A stretch of 64,000 bases of DNA from Arthrobacter rhombi (GCF_900163545.1 NZ_FUHW01000020.1:62001-126000); one strand, 5' to 3'; positions 16,574 to 25,858 are shown, counted from the stretch's first letter. The notes: generated by a model not told the origin, from the letters alone. Program-made: numbers and translations.

Positions 16574-18133
16574 ATGTCTTCTCCGATTGTTCACGTGACC
16601 CGCCGGGCCGGTGTGGTCGCCGGACGGATCCTGATCTATGCCCTGATCTTCGCCGGACTCTCATTGCTCTTCGCCGCCATCGGCATTCGGGTGTTCTTCG
16701 GGAAGATCTCCGTGGGGCAGATGCTGCTGAACCTCGTTTCCGTGGAGACCGACGGAGGCGGCGGATCCCTGGTGTGGATCGGCATCCTGTTGGTCGTTGT
16801 CCTGCCCCTGCTCATCACGGTCGGGATCGCCTTCTGGCACTTCACCCGGTTGCGCAAACGCTTCCGCAACCCCTCCGAGCCGCGTCAGCAGCGCTCGCCG
16901 TGGATCGTCCGGACCGTCTCCACCGTCGCGGTGGCCGGATTGGTCGTGGGCGGAACCACTGCCTTCTCCACCACCGTCGGCATGGCCGACTACATCAAGT
17001 CCGGCAACTCCCAGTACGACATCGATGACTACTACGCCGCGCCGACCATCACCAGCGATAAGGACCAGCGCAACCTGGTGGTGATCTACCTCGAATCCGG
17101 TGAGGCCACCCTCGCCGATGACCAGCTCTTCGAGAAGAACGCCTTCGAGCCCTTGGAGGATGTCACCCAAGCCAAGGACGGCTGGCAGTCCGTGAAGGAC
17201 TTCCAGCAGTACGACGGCGGTGGCTGGACCATGTCGGGCATCACCTCGACACAGTGCGGCATCCCGCTGAAGGGCATGGACTCCGCTGTCGGCAGCGGCG
17301 CCCTCAATAAGCTGGGCAGCGACGTGGAGTCCTACCTCGGAGGAATCACCTGCCTGGGTGACGTGTTGGACGAGCACGGATATAAGAACGTCTTCCTCGG
17401 CGGTGCCAACGGCAAATTCTCCGCCAAGGACACCTTCCTGGAGGGCCACGGCTACTCCGACGTCAAGGGTCTGACCGACTGGCGTGCCGCCGGCGAACCG
17501 CAGAGCCACTTCCGCAGCGACTGGGGCCTGAGCGATAAGAGCCTCATGGGCCACGCCAAGAACGAGATCGACGAACTCCACGCCGAGTCGAAGAAGTCCG
17601 GCCAGCCGTTCAACCTCTCCATGCTGACCCTGGATACCCATGAGCCGGCCCATATCTACGACTACTGCGATCAGGACACGGAGAGTGAAGTGACCTCGAT
17701 GTTCTTCTGCTCCATGACGCAGGTGGCTGGATTCGTGGACTATATGGAGGAGAAGGGTTACCTCGAGGACACCGCAGTGGTGATCATGGGCGACCACCTC
17801 AAGCACATGGGCGGTGGCGATGCCTTCCACGAGGAGCTGGACAACCACCCGAACCGCACCATCTTCAACCGGTTCTGGATTCCGGGCGATGATAAGAAGA
17901 CCAAGCTGCGCCCCCGCGTGGACCAGCTGAATATGTACCCCACGCTGCTGGAGGCCGCCGGCCTGAAGGTGAAGAAGCACGAAGCCGGACTGGGTGTCTC
18001 GGCCTTCACCAGCGCTATCCCGGAGGACTCGGCGCAGGCCATGGACCCCGATGCGTATATCGACCTGTTGCGCTCACGTTCGGCACGGTTCTTCGCTAAG
18101 GCCTGGGCCGGAGCGGATATCCCGAAGGAGTAA
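16574..18133 (+). CDS. OpgB/LtaS-like phosphoglycerol transferase
   Basis: A 519-residue membrane enzyme of the alkaline-phosphatase/sulfatase fold. Three hydrophobic helices (about 19-41, 66-88 and 112-135) anchor an external catalytic domain that starts with VVIYLESGEATL (Glu174) and contains WTMSGITSTQCGIPL, where Thr219 sits at the nucleophile position of OpgB/MdoB and LtaS enzymes, and GDHLKH for metal binding. The Gly-Ile-x3-QCGIP pattern is closer to OpgB than to LtaS. Known enzymes move phosphoglycerol from phosphatidylglycerol to glycans or lipoteichoic acid. ATG at 16574 follows GAGGTG at suitable distance. It ends in a hairpin shared with the convergent oxidoreductase. Confidence 0.82.
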   Translation: MSSPIVHVTRRAGVVAGRILIYALIFAGLSLLFAAIGIRVFFGKISVGQMLLNLVSVETDGGGGSLVWIGILLVVVLPLLITVGIAFWHFTRLRKRFRNPSEPRQQRSPWIVRTVSTVAVAGLVVGGTTAFSTTVGMADYIKSGNSQYDIDDYYAAPTITSDKDQRNLVVIYLESGEATLADDQLFEKNAFEPLEDVTQAKDGWQSVKDFQQYDGGGWTMSGITSTQCGIPLKGMDSAVGSGALNKLGSDVESYLGGITCLGDVLDEHGYKNVFLGGANGKFSAKDTFLEGHGYSDVKGLTDWRAAGEPQSHFRSDWGLSDKSLMGHAKNEIDELHAESKKSGQPFNLSMLTLDTHEPAHIYDYCDQDTESEVTSMFFCSMTQVAGFVDYMEEKGYLEDTAVVIMGDHLKHMGGGDAFHEELDNHPNRTIFNRFWIPGDDKKTKLRPRVDQLNMYPTLLEAAGLKVKKHEAGLGVSAFTSAIPEDSAQAMDPDAYIDLLRSRSARFFAKAWAGADIPKE

Positions 18134-18141
18134 CACGCGGA

Positions 18142-18170
18142 CCCGGGGCCGGCCACTGGCCGGACCCGGG
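18142..18170. terminator. bidirectional hairpin between convergent genes
   Basis: GC-only arms around 18142-18154 and 18157-18170 with one mismatch, lying between the convergent stops at 18133 and 18183; it can serve both transcripts. Confidence 0.6.
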
Positions 18171-18182
18171 GGCTGCTCCGTC

Positions 18183-19205
18183 TTAGCGCCAGCCCAATTG
18201 TGGGGCGACATGCTTCAAAATAGACTCGAAGACGTGCGCGTTGTAATCGACGCCCAACTGGTTCGGGACCGTCAGGAGCAAGGTGTCCGCGGCGGTCACC
18301 GCCTCGTCCTGCGTCAGCTTCTCGATGAGTTCCTCGGGGGAGCCGGCGTAGGAACGGCCGAAAATGGCACGCGTTTTCTCATCGATATTGCCGACCTGGT
18401 CTGAGCTGTGGCGGTCGTGGCCAAAGTACTGCCAATCTCGCTCCTCCGTCAGCGCGAAGATGCTGCGGCTGACCGAGACGCGGGGCTCCCGTTGGTGCCC
18501 CGACTCCTTGAACGCCTGTCGGTAGAGCTCGATCTGCTCGGCCTGCTGGACGTGGAAGGGTTTGCCCGACTCGTCGTCCTTGAGGGTCGAGCTTTGCAGG
18601 TTCATGCCCAACTTTCCCGCCCAGACGGCGGTGGCGTTCGAACCCGACCCCCACCAGATGCGCTCGCGCAAGCCCGGGGAATGCGGTTCCACCCGGAGCA
18701 ACCCGGGAGGATTGGGGAACATCGGATGCGGGCTGGGCTCCGCGAAACCCTCACCGGTGAGTACCTCGAGCAGGCGCTCGGTATGGCGGCGGCCCATCTC
18801 GGCGTTCGTTTCGTTCTCCAGCGGTGAGAAGCCGAAGTGCCTCCACCCGTCGATGACCTGCTCGGGGGAGCCCCGGCTGATACCCAGCTGCAGTCGTCCC
18901 TGGGAGATCAGATCGGCCGCTCCGGCATCCTCTGCCATGTAGAGGGGGTTCTCATACCTCATGTCGATCACCCCGGTCCCGATCTCGATCCGGCTGGTTT
19001 TCGCGCCGATGGCGGCGAGCAGCGGGAACGGGGAAGCGTATTGCTGGGCAAAATGGTGGACGCGGAAGTAGGCGCCGTCGGCACCGAGCTCCTCCGCCGC
19101 GACCGCGAGGTCGATGCCCTGCAGGAGAGCATCGGAGGCGTTGCGGGTGGCGGACTGGGGGTGGTCGGTCCAATGACCGAAGGACAGGAATCCAATGTTC
19201 TTCAC
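18183..19205 (-). CDS. LLM-class flavin-dependent oxidoreductase
   Basis: A 340-residue luciferase-like TIM-barrel protein (family sequence RLQLGISRGSPEQVI and YFRVHHFAQQYASPFPLLAAIGAKT). It probably uses reduced FMN or F420 on an unknown substrate. It is transcribed away from the TetR gene, and the 104-bp region between them contains a 16-bp perfect palindrome, so the TetR protein probably controls it. A second LLM protein is encoded at the end of the divergent operon. Confidence 0.82.
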   Translation of the reverse strand: MKNIGFLSFGHWTDHPQSATRNASDALLQGIDLAVAAEELGADGAYFRVHHFAQQYASPFPLLAAIGAKTSRIEIGTGVIDMRYENPLYMAEDAGAADLISQGRLQLGISRGSPEQVIDGWRHFGFSPLENETNAEMGRRHTERLLEVLTGEGFAEPSPHPMFPNPPGLLRVEPHSPGLRERIWWGSGSNATAVWAGKLGMNLQSSTLKDDESGKPFHVQQAEQIELYRQAFKESGHQREPRVSVSRSIFALTEERDWQYFGHDRHSSDQVGNIDEKTRAIFGRSYAGSPEELIEKLTQDEAVTAADTLLLTVPNQLGVDYNAHVFESILKHVAPQLGWR

Positions 19206-19279
19206 GGTGGTATCAACCCGATGGCGGAGTGTCCTATTCCTGCTGGATCGGAGAACGGAAACCCTTCGGCGACATTGCG

Positions 19280-19295
19280 GAGTGAGCGCTCACTC
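19280..19295. promoter_or_regulatory. TetR operator candidate, perfect 16-bp palindrome
   Basis: GAGTGAGCGCTCACTC is self-complementary over 16 bases and lies 15 bases before the TetR start and 75 bases before the LLM start, a standard TetR-family operator form. TAACCT at 19298-19303 could be the -10 element of the TetR transcript, whose start would then fall near the GTG codon (leaderless). Confidence 0.65.
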
Positions 19296-19309
19296 ACTAA
19301 CCTGAAAGG

Positions 19310-19906
19310 GTGGATGCAACCGATGTTCCCAAACCTGCCCGTGCCCGGCCCATGTCTGCTGAAGAACGGCGGACGATGATCGCCACCTCGGCGATCCCCC
19401 TCTACCTGGAGCAGGGGGCCTCGGTGACCTCCCGCCAGCTGGCCGACCACCTGGGCATCGCCGAGGGGACCATCTTCCGGGTCTTCGGAGATAAGGCGGC
19501 GCTGGTCCGCAGCGTCGTCGATGCCTTCTTCGACCAGACCCACCAGGGGCTGGGCCCGGAACTGGAGGATCCGGACCTGGACGTGGAGCAAAAACTGCGA
19601 GTACTCATCCGTAATGCGCGGGCCCGCGCCCGCGGCGTTTTCACGATGATCTCGCTCCTGGAACCCGGTGAAGCCCACGAATACATGAAACACCGCCGCG
19701 AAGGCCATTTCGAACAAACCGCCGCCGCAGCCTTCGCCGCCGACGCAGCGCAGCTGAACATTCCCCCACAGAAGCTCGGCGCACTGATCCGCCTGCTCGT
19801 GATCGCCGCCTCCGCGCCGCGCATGGGCGGAGGAGACCCGCTGAGCGACGATGAACTGGTGGACTTCGCACTGCACGGAATCATCGGGCAGGCCGGGAAG
19901 GATTGA
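19310..19906 (+). CDS. TetR-family regulator of the ABC exporter operon
   Basis: A 198-residue repressor-type protein. The helix-turn-helix is seen in TSRQLADHLGIAEGTIFRVFGDKAALVRSVV (about residues 40-70); the C-terminal ligand domain is divergent. The start is GTG at 19310; GAAAGG abuts it too closely to work as a ribosome site, so a leaderless message or a later ATG at 19352 are options. It ends three bases before the first ABC gene and has a likely autoregulatory operator upstream. The ligand is presumably the drug or lipid exported by the ABC pair. Confidence 0.83.
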   Translation: MDATDVPKPARARPMSAEERRTMIATSAIPLYLEQGASVTSRQLADHLGIAEGTIFRVFGDKAALVRSVVDAFFDQTHQGLGPELEDPDLDVEQKLRVLIRNARARARGVFTMISLLEPGEAHEYMKHRREGHFEQTAAAAFAADAAQLNIPPQKLGALIRLLVIAASAPRMGGGDPLSDDELVDFALHGIIGQAGKD

Positions 19907-19908
19907 GC

Positions 19909-21642
19909 ATGCTCTGGAAACTCATGGTCCGCTACATCAAACCCGTCTGGCCGCTTCTGGTCGGGGTACTGGTCTTCCAACTGGCGCAGTCCTTCGCCTC
20001 GCTGCTGCTCCCCACCATGAACGCCGACATCATCGACGAGGGGGTGGTCACCGGCGATATCGGCTATATCTGGTCCACCGGCGCGATGATGCTCGCCGTC
20101 ACCCTGGTCCAGGTCGTCTGCGCCATCGTCGCCGTGTACTTCGGCTCAAAACTCGCGATGGGGATGGGCCGGGACCTCCGCGATGGGCTCTTCCACCGCG
20201 TGGTCGGCTTCTCCCAACGCGAGGTCGGACACTTCGGGGCGCCGTCGCTGATCACCCGCAACACCAATGACGTCCAACAGGTCCAGCGGATGGTGCAGAT
20301 GACCTCCACGCTGATGGTCTCCGCCCCCATGCTCGCCATCGGCGGGGTCATCATGGCCGTGCGGCAGGACGTCGGGCTGTCCTGGCTGATGATCGTGAGC
20401 ATCCCGGTCCTGCTGCTCATCGTGGGCCTGGTCATCGTGCGCATGGTGCCTGCCTTCCAACTGATGCAGCAGCGGATCGACCGGTTGAACCAGATCATGC
20501 GCGAACAACTCACCGGCATCCGGGTGATCCGCGCCTTCGTCCGCGAAAAGGAGGAGCGTGCCCGCTTCGGGACGGCCAGCGAGGGCGTGGCCGAGGTCGG
20601 CATCCGCGCAGGCAACCTGATGGCCCTGATGATGCCGGCGATCATGCTGGTCATGAACGTCTCCAGCGTCGCGGTCATCTGGTTCGGTGCCTCCGAGGTG
20701 CAAGACGGCAACGCCCAGATCGGCACCCTCTTCGCCTTCCTCCAATACATGATGCAGATCCTCATGGGCGTGATGATGGCCGCCCTCATGTTCGTGATGA
20801 TCCCTCGCGCGGCCGTCAGCGCCACCCGCATCGCCGACGTGCTGGACACCGACACCTCAGTGCTCGCCCCCGCCGAACCGGTCAGCCCGGGCCGGCGCAC
20901 CGGCACGGTCGCCTTCGAGCATGTGGAATTCACCTACCCCGGAGCAGACCAACCGGTGCTGAAGGACATCTCCTTCACCGTGGCCCCGGGAACGACGACG
21001 GCGATCATCGGCTCCACCGGTGCCGGCAAATCAACCCTCATCGGTCTGGTGCCACGGCTCTTCGACGTCACCGGCGGCACCGTGTCCGTGGACGACGCCG
21101 ATGTGCGCGGCCTCGACCCGGATGAGCTGTGGGAACGGATCGGGCTGATCCCGCAACGGGCCTTCCTGTTTTCCGGGACCATCGCCTCGAACCTGCGCTA
21201 CGGCAACCGGCAGGCCACCGACGAGGAGCTCTGGCAGGCCCTGGAGATCGCCCAGGCCCGCGACTTCGTCGAAGCCAAACCGCTGGGCTTGGACACGGAG
21301 ATCGCGCAGGGAGGCACGAACGTCTCCGGCGGGCAACGCCAGCGTCTGGCGATCGCCCGGGCCCTGGTTAAACGCCCCGAGATCTACATCTTCGACGACT
21401 CCTTCTCAGCCCTGGATGTGGCCACCGACGCCGCACTGCGCCGGGCGCTGGACGCCGACCTGCCTGAGGCGACCCGCATCGTGGTCGCCCAACGGGTCAG
21501 TACCATCCGCGACGCCGACCAGATCATCGTGCTCGACCACGGCGAGGTCGTCGGGACAGGGCCGCACGAGCAGCTGCTGGACAGCTGCGAAACCTACCGC
21601 GAGATCGTCGAATCCCAGCAGAGCGTGGAGGCGGCATCATGA
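19909..21642 (+). CDS. ABC exporter half-transporter 1 (degenerate catalytic site)
   Basis: A 577-residue membrane-ATPase half-transporter: six helices in residues 1-310, then the nucleotide-binding domain with Walker A GSTGAGKST (368-376), signature VSGGQRQR, and Walker B IYIFDDSFSAL. The second Asp of Walker B stands where the catalytic Glu should be, so this subunit contributes the degenerate site in a heterodimer. ATG at 19909 follows AAGGA by six bases. It overlaps the next gene by four bases. Homologues of this type (BmrCD, TmrAB, TM287/288) export drugs or lipids. Confidence 0.9.
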   Translation: MLWKLMVRYIKPVWPLLVGVLVFQLAQSFASLLLPTMNADIIDEGVVTGDIGYIWSTGAMMLAVTLVQVVCAIVAVYFGSKLAMGMGRDLRDGLFHRVVGFSQREVGHFGAPSLITRNTNDVQQVQRMVQMTSTLMVSAPMLAIGGVIMAVRQDVGLSWLMIVSIPVLLLIVGLVIVRMVPAFQLMQQRIDRLNQIMREQLTGIRVIRAFVREKEERARFGTASEGVAEVGIRAGNLMALMMPAIMLVMNVSSVAVIWFGASEVQDGNAQIGTLFAFLQYMMQILMGVMMAALMFVMIPRAAVSATRIADVLDTDTSVLAPAEPVSPGRRTGTVAFEHVEFTYPGADQPVLKDISFTVAPGTTTAIIGSTGAGKSTLIGLVPRLFDVTGGTVSVDDADVRGLDPDELWERIGLIPQRAFLFSGTIASNLRYGNRQATDEELWQALEIAQARDFVEAKPLGLDTEIAQGGTNVSGGQRQRLAIARALVKRPEIYIFDDSFSALDVATDAALRRALDADLPEATRIVVAQRVSTIRDADQIIVLDHGEVVGTGPHEQLLDSCETYREIVESQQSVEAAS

Positions 21643-23675
21643 GCGGGCACCAGGCGGCGGCCCAGCCGGCACCGGCACCCCGGCGCGGACCCATGGGGCG
21701 GGGACCGGCCGGCGGCGGGGCCCCCACAGCGAAGGCGCTGAACTTCTTTCCCTCGGCGAAACGACTGCTGGGCACCCTGCGGCAGGACATGTCCAGGATC
21801 GTGTGGGTCATCATCCTCGGGGTCATCAGCGTCGGGCTGACCGTCATCGGCCCCAAACTGTTGGGCGAGGGCACCAATGTCGTCTTCGCCGGGTTCATTT
21901 CCCTGCGCTTCCCCGCAGGCACCAGCAAGGCCGACGTCGTGAACCAACTCGTGGCCAACGGACAGACCACGCAGGCCGACATGCTCCGGTCGATGGACTT
22001 CGTCCCCGGAGCAGGGATCGACTTCACCCAGCTGGGCATGATCCTGGCGGTGGTCCTGGCGGTTTACCTTTTCGGCAGCGCCTTCCGGCTGGTGCAAGCC
22101 CGCATCCTCAACGTCGTCGTCCAGCGGGCGGCCCACCGGCTGCGGGTCCAAGTCGAAGACAAGCTCCATCGGCTGCCGCTGCGCTACTTCGATCGCGTCC
22201 AGCGCGGTGAACTACTCTCTCGGGTCACGAACGACGTCGATAATATCGGCCAATCGCTGCAGCAGACCCTGAGCCAGGTCATCACCTCCCTGCTGACGGT
22301 GATCGGCGTGCTGCTGATGATGTTCCTGATTTCGCCGACCCTGGCCTTCATCGCCCTGGTGACGATCCCGCTGACCATCCTGATCACCGTGCTGGTGGCC
22401 AGAAGGTCGCAGCGGATGTTCGCCGAACAGTGGAAGCAGACGGGCATCCTGAACGCCCGGGTCGAGGAAACCTACTCCGGGCACGCCATCGTCAAGGTGT
22501 TCGGCCACCAGCAGGAGGTCGAGCAGGCCTTCCGTGAGGAGAATGCGAAGGTCTACCGGGCCAGCTTCGGAGCCCAGTTCGTCTCCGGAATCATCATGCC
22601 CAGCATGACCTTCATCGGAAACCTCGTCTATGTGGCCATCGCCGTCGTCGGCGGCCTGCGGGTGGCCTCCGGGCAGCTGTCCATCGGTGACGTGCAGGCC
22701 TTCACCCAGTACGCCCGGCAGTTCACCCAGCCGCTGAGCCAGCTCGGCTCGATGGCGAACCTGCTCCAATCGGGGGTGGCCAGCGCCGAGAGGGTGTTCG
22801 AGCTGCTCGACGAGGAAGAGCAGAGCCCCGAAGCCGATCCCGCGGATACCGTGCCCGAACAGGCCAGCCACCTGGAGTTCACGGACGTGTCCTTCCGCTA
22901 CGACGCCGACACCCCGCTGATCGAGGGGCTGAACCTCACGGCCAGCCCCGGCAGCACCGTGGCCATCGTCGGGCCCACCGGCGCCGGGAAAACCACGCTG
23001 GTCAACCTCATCATGCGGTTCTACGATATCGACTCCGGGTCGATCAGCCTGGGCTGCGCCGAGGACGGATCCGACGCCGTCGAAACGCGGTCGATGACCC
23101 GGCACGATCTGCGAGCCCGGACCGGGATGGTGCTGCAGGATACGTGGCTATTCGCCGGAACCATCCGCGAGAACATCATGTATGGTCGGCCCGACGCGAG
23201 CGAGGAGGACATGGTTCAGGCGGCCTCGGCAGCCTATGTGGACCGCTTCGTGCACGCGCTCCCCGATGGTTATGAGACGGTGCTCGACGACGAGGCCACC
23301 AACCTCAGCGTGGGCGAACGCCAACTGGTGACCATCGCCCGGGCGTTCCTGGCCGATCCGCGGCTGCTGATCCTCGATGAGGCGACCTCTTCGGTGGATA
23401 CCCGCACCGAGCTACTCATCCAGCGGGCCATGCTCAAGCTGCGTGAAGACCGGACGGCGTTCGTGATCGCCCACCGGCTCTCCACCATCCGCGATGCTGA
23501 CCTGATCCTGGTCATGAAGGACGGGGCCATCGTCGAACAGGGCAACCACCACGAACTGCTGGCCGCCCGCAGCGCCTACTGGCGGCTGACCAACGCCGAA
23601 GTCGACGCCCCCATGGACGATGAGACGCTGGAGGACCCAGCGGATGCCGCCACCACACCAGGAGGTCCGGAATGA
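21639..23675 (+). CDS. ABC exporter half-transporter 2 (catalytic Glu subunit)
   Basis: A 678-residue partner of the preceding subunit. A Pro/Gly-rich N-terminal tail of ~40 residues precedes six membrane helices; there is an unusually long outer loop of about 60 residues between the first two helices. The nucleotide-binding domain has Walker A GPTGAGKTT and a complete Walker B with catalytic Glu (LLILDEATSSV), but its signature is LSVGERQ instead of LSGGQ. Together with subunit 1 this gives one consensus and one degenerate ATP site, the hallmark of heterodimeric exporters. Overlaps both neighbours by four bases. Confidence 0.9.
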   Translation: MSGHQAAAQPAPAPRRGPMGRGPAGGGAPTAKALNFFPSAKRLLGTLRQDMSRIVWVIILGVISVGLTVIGPKLLGEGTNVVFAGFISLRFPAGTSKADVVNQLVANGQTTQADMLRSMDFVPGAGIDFTQLGMILAVVLAVYLFGSAFRLVQARILNVVVQRAAHRLRVQVEDKLHRLPLRYFDRVQRGELLSRVTNDVDNIGQSLQQTLSQVITSLLTVIGVLLMMFLISPTLAFIALVTIPLTILITVLVARRSQRMFAEQWKQTGILNARVEETYSGHAIVKVFGHQQEVEQAFREENAKVYRASFGAQFVSGIIMPSMTFIGNLVYVAIAVVGGLRVASGQLSIGDVQAFTQYARQFTQPLSQLGSMANLLQSGVASAERVFELLDEEEQSPEADPADTVPEQASHLEFTDVSFRYDADTPLIEGLNLTASPGSTVAIVGPTGAGKTTLVNLIMRFYDIDSGSISLGCAEDGSDAVETRSMTRHDLRARTGMVLQDTWLFAGTIRENIMYGRPDASEEDMVQAASAAYVDRFVHALPDGYETVLDDEATNLSVGERQLVTIARAFLADPRLLILDEATSSVDTRTELLIQRAMLKLREDRTAFVIAHRLSTIRDADLILVMKDGAIVEQGNHHELLAARSAYWRLTNAEVDAPMDDETLEDPADAATTPGGPE

Positions 23676-24703
23676 ACCAGACACCCACCCCCAAAATGAA
23701 GCTCTCCATCCTGGAGGGCGTCGGACTGTATAACGGCGAATCGGCCGAACAGGCCTTGCGGCATGCGACCGAGGCGGCCCAACAGGCTGATGAGCTGGGC
23801 TTCACGCGGTTGTGGTTCACCGAGCACCACAGCAGCAAACACCAGATGTCCACCTCGCCTGACCTGTTGATTGCCCATGCCGCGGCGCTGACGAAGAACA
23901 TCCGGGTCGGTTCCGGTGGGGTCATGTTGCCCAACCACAGCCCGTTGCGCGTGGTGGAGAACTTCTCGATCCTCGAGGCGCTGCACCCAGGTCGGATCGA
24001 CCTGGGGATGGGCCGGGCCTCGGGGACCAGTGCGATGACCAACGCCGCACTCCGCAACAGCCAGGAGCCACTGACCGGCCAGGGGCTGATGAACCTGCTG
24101 CTCGAGGTGCTGGCGTTCTTTGACCGGGATTTCCCCGACGACCACCCGTATCAGGACATCACCCCGTCCCCGGCACCCTCCCTGCGCCCGGACCTGTACA
24201 TGCTCGGGTCCAGCGATGGGGGCATGCGGATCGCTTCGCAACTGGGCATGGGTTTCGCCTTCGCCGGGCAGATCAACCCGGAGATGGCGATTCCGGTGCT
24301 GCGCGCCTACCGGGAGGCTTTCCAGCCGTCGAAGCATCTGGCTCAGCCCTATTCCATCCTGTCGACCATCGTGGTGTGTGCCGAGACCGACGAGGAAGCA
24401 CAGTACCTCGCAGGGCCCGCCGAATTGCAGTGGGCGCGGTGGGGGACCGGACAGATCCACCACGCTCCGCCGACGTTGGATGAGGCAGCGACCCACCGCT
24501 ACACCGCAGCCGAAGAGCAGGCACGTGCTGGCTCGGAGGGCCGCTTCATCGTCGGCAGCCCCCAGCGGGTGAAGGACCGGCTGATGCAACTGGCCGAGGC
24601 GGGGCAGGTTGATGAACTGATGACGATGAATATGATCACCGACCACCAAGCCCAGATGACGTCGCATGCCCTGCTCGCCGAGGCCTTCGACCTGAAGGCC
24701 TAG
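23672..24703 (+). CDS. LLM-class flavin-dependent oxidoreductase
   Basis: A 343-residue luciferase-like monooxygenase-family protein (LGFTRLWFTEHHSSKHQM, VGSGGVMLPNHSPLRVVENF, GRIDLGMGRASGTS). It is the last gene of the tetR-ABC-ABC operon and overlaps the second ABC gene by four bases, which is unusual for this enzyme class and suggests it modifies the compound exported or sensed (inference). It is a distinct subgroup from the protein at 18183. Substrate unknown. Confidence 0.84.
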   Translation: MNQTPTPKMKLSILEGVGLYNGESAEQALRHATEAAQQADELGFTRLWFTEHHSSKHQMSTSPDLLIAHAAALTKNIRVGSGGVMLPNHSPLRVVENFSILEALHPGRIDLGMGRASGTSAMTNAALRNSQEPLTGQGLMNLLLEVLAFFDRDFPDDHPYQDITPSPAPSLRPDLYMLGSSDGGMRIASQLGMGFAFAGQINPEMAIPVLRAYREAFQPSKHLAQPYSILSTIVVCAETDEEAQYLAGPAELQWARWGTGQIHHAPPTLDEAATHRYTAAEEQARAGSEGRFIVGSPQRVKDRLMQLAEAGQVDELMTMNMITDHQAQMTSHALLAEAFDLKA

Positions 24704-24730
24704 CGGGAAGCCCGGCGACCCGCGGCCGAT

Positions 24731-25429
24731 TCAGGCCCGGGCCAGGGCCTCCCGGTCCAGGACGTGGATCCGTCCGCCGGAGGACTGGTCGATCCAGCCG
24801 GCCTCGGTGAAGGCGGCCAGCCGCCGGCTGAGCGTCTCAGGAGTGGTGCCCAGCAGCGAAGAGAGATCCCGTTTGGACATCGGCAGGGTCAATACGCCGG
24901 TGGCTGGGTCGGCCTTTTCCAACAGGTATCCGGCGATCCGCGATCCGGCATCCTCCCCCGTATAAGAACTGAGCGTTCGTTCGGTCTGCTCGAGCCGTTC
25001 GGTGACGGTTTCGAGCATCTTCAACGCGATCGTCGGATAGCTGACCAGGAACCCACGGATGTCCTCGTGGTGCAGGCTGCAGATTTCCGCGTCCTCCAGG
25101 GCCAAGGCGTAGTGGTCGGATTGGCCGGCGTGCAGGAAGGCGGTTTCGCCGATGAAGCTGCCCGGTTCCAGAACGCGCAGGATCTGTTCGTGGCCTGATT
25201 CGCTGCCGCGGTAGGTCTTGATCTTCCCGCGGTGCACGATCAGCAGGGAGCGATCCTCATCTCCGGGGGAGTAGAGCAGCTCACCCCGGCGGTACTTCCG
25301 CTGCCGGGCCCGGGAGGCGATCTCATGCTGTTCCTCGGGATCCAGATGCGCAAAAATGGGAACCAGTGCCACGCATTGGTCCCGATGGTCGTGACCTGCA
25401 GGTGTCGTGGTCACCAGGGGGCCACCCAC
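24731..25429 (-). CDS. Crp/Fnr-family regulator of the metal block
   Basis: A protein of about 232 residues: a cyclic-nucleotide-type sensor domain (RRGELLYSPGDEDRSLLIVHRGKIKTYR, then PGSFIGETAFLHAG) and a C-terminal winged helix with the recognition segment SKRDLSSLLGTTPETLSRRLAAF. Only two cysteines are in the sensor half, so an FNR-type four-cysteine cluster is absent. The frame is open to a TTG at 25534 without a ribosome site; GTG at 25429 gives the usual family length but its site is also weak, so the start is uncertain. It follows the HMA-like gene and two Fnr-like boxes occur upstream of metal genes, which it may bind. Confidence 0.8.
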   Translation of the reverse strand: MGGPLVTTTPAGHDHRDQCVALVPIFAHLDPEEQHEIASRARQRKYRRGELLYSPGDEDRSLLIVHRGKIKTYRGSESGHEQILRVLEPGSFIGETAFLHAGQSDHYALALEDAEICSLHHEDIRGFLVSYPTIALKMLETVTERLEQTERTLSSYTGEDAGSRIAGYLLEKADPATGVLTLPMSKRDLSSLLGTTPETLSRRLAAFTEAGWIDQSSGGRIHVLDREALARA

Positions 25430-25580
25430 CGTTGCCTGATCATCGTGTACTGACTCCTTCGACGTCTTCGTCTGCGACGGCAAGATCTGCTGCCGGCGCT
25501 GTTGGATCCAGTCTAGGTCTCTCGAAGCGGACAAGTCGGACGGTCAACAACCCGTTCGTGGGGCTCGGTGCTGGGAGTAG

Positions 25581-25802
25581 CTAGCTGACCTTGGTGGAGA
25601 GCACCGGGTAGCCCAGCTTGGTGATCAGATTGGCGATCTTTTCGACGTCGGTCTTCATGCTGTCGTACTCGACATTGACCTTATGGTCGTTGAATTCGAC
25701 CCCGGCCGAGATGATTCCGTCCTGCTCGGACAGGGCGCTTTCGATGTCCTGGATGGCCGTCGGGGAAGCGAAGGGTTGGGTACGGAAAGATGCGGTATAC
25801 AT
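25581..25802 (-). CDS. HMA-like small protein lacking the CxxC metal site
   Basis: A 73-residue ferredoxin-like-fold protein that matches heavy-metal-associated domains along its length (IQDIESALSEQDGIISAGVEFNDHKVNVEYDS, then VEKIANLITKLGYPV) but has no cysteine at all: the metal loop reads TQPFASPTAIQDIE. It therefore cannot bind Cu(I) in the standard way; a changed ligand set or a sensory or partner role is possible. ATG at 25802 has AGGAGG seven bases upstream. It lies between the Crp/Fnr gene and copB, in the same direction, with its own Fnr-like box 72-85 bases before the start. Confidence 0.75.
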   Translation of the reverse strand: MYTASFRTQPFASPTAIQDIESALSEQDGIISAGVEFNDHKVNVEYDSMKTDVEKIANLITKLGYPVLSTKVS

Positions 25803-25858
25803 GATGGCTGCCTCCTGAAAGATGGTTCCCTCCGTGGGTCCTTCCATTGCACCTCAGA

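Noticed and set aside
16661-17980. 439-codon minus-strand frame opposite the OpgB-like gene
   Set aside because: Antisense of a gene with intact active-site motifs; low-complexity His/Val/Leu content.
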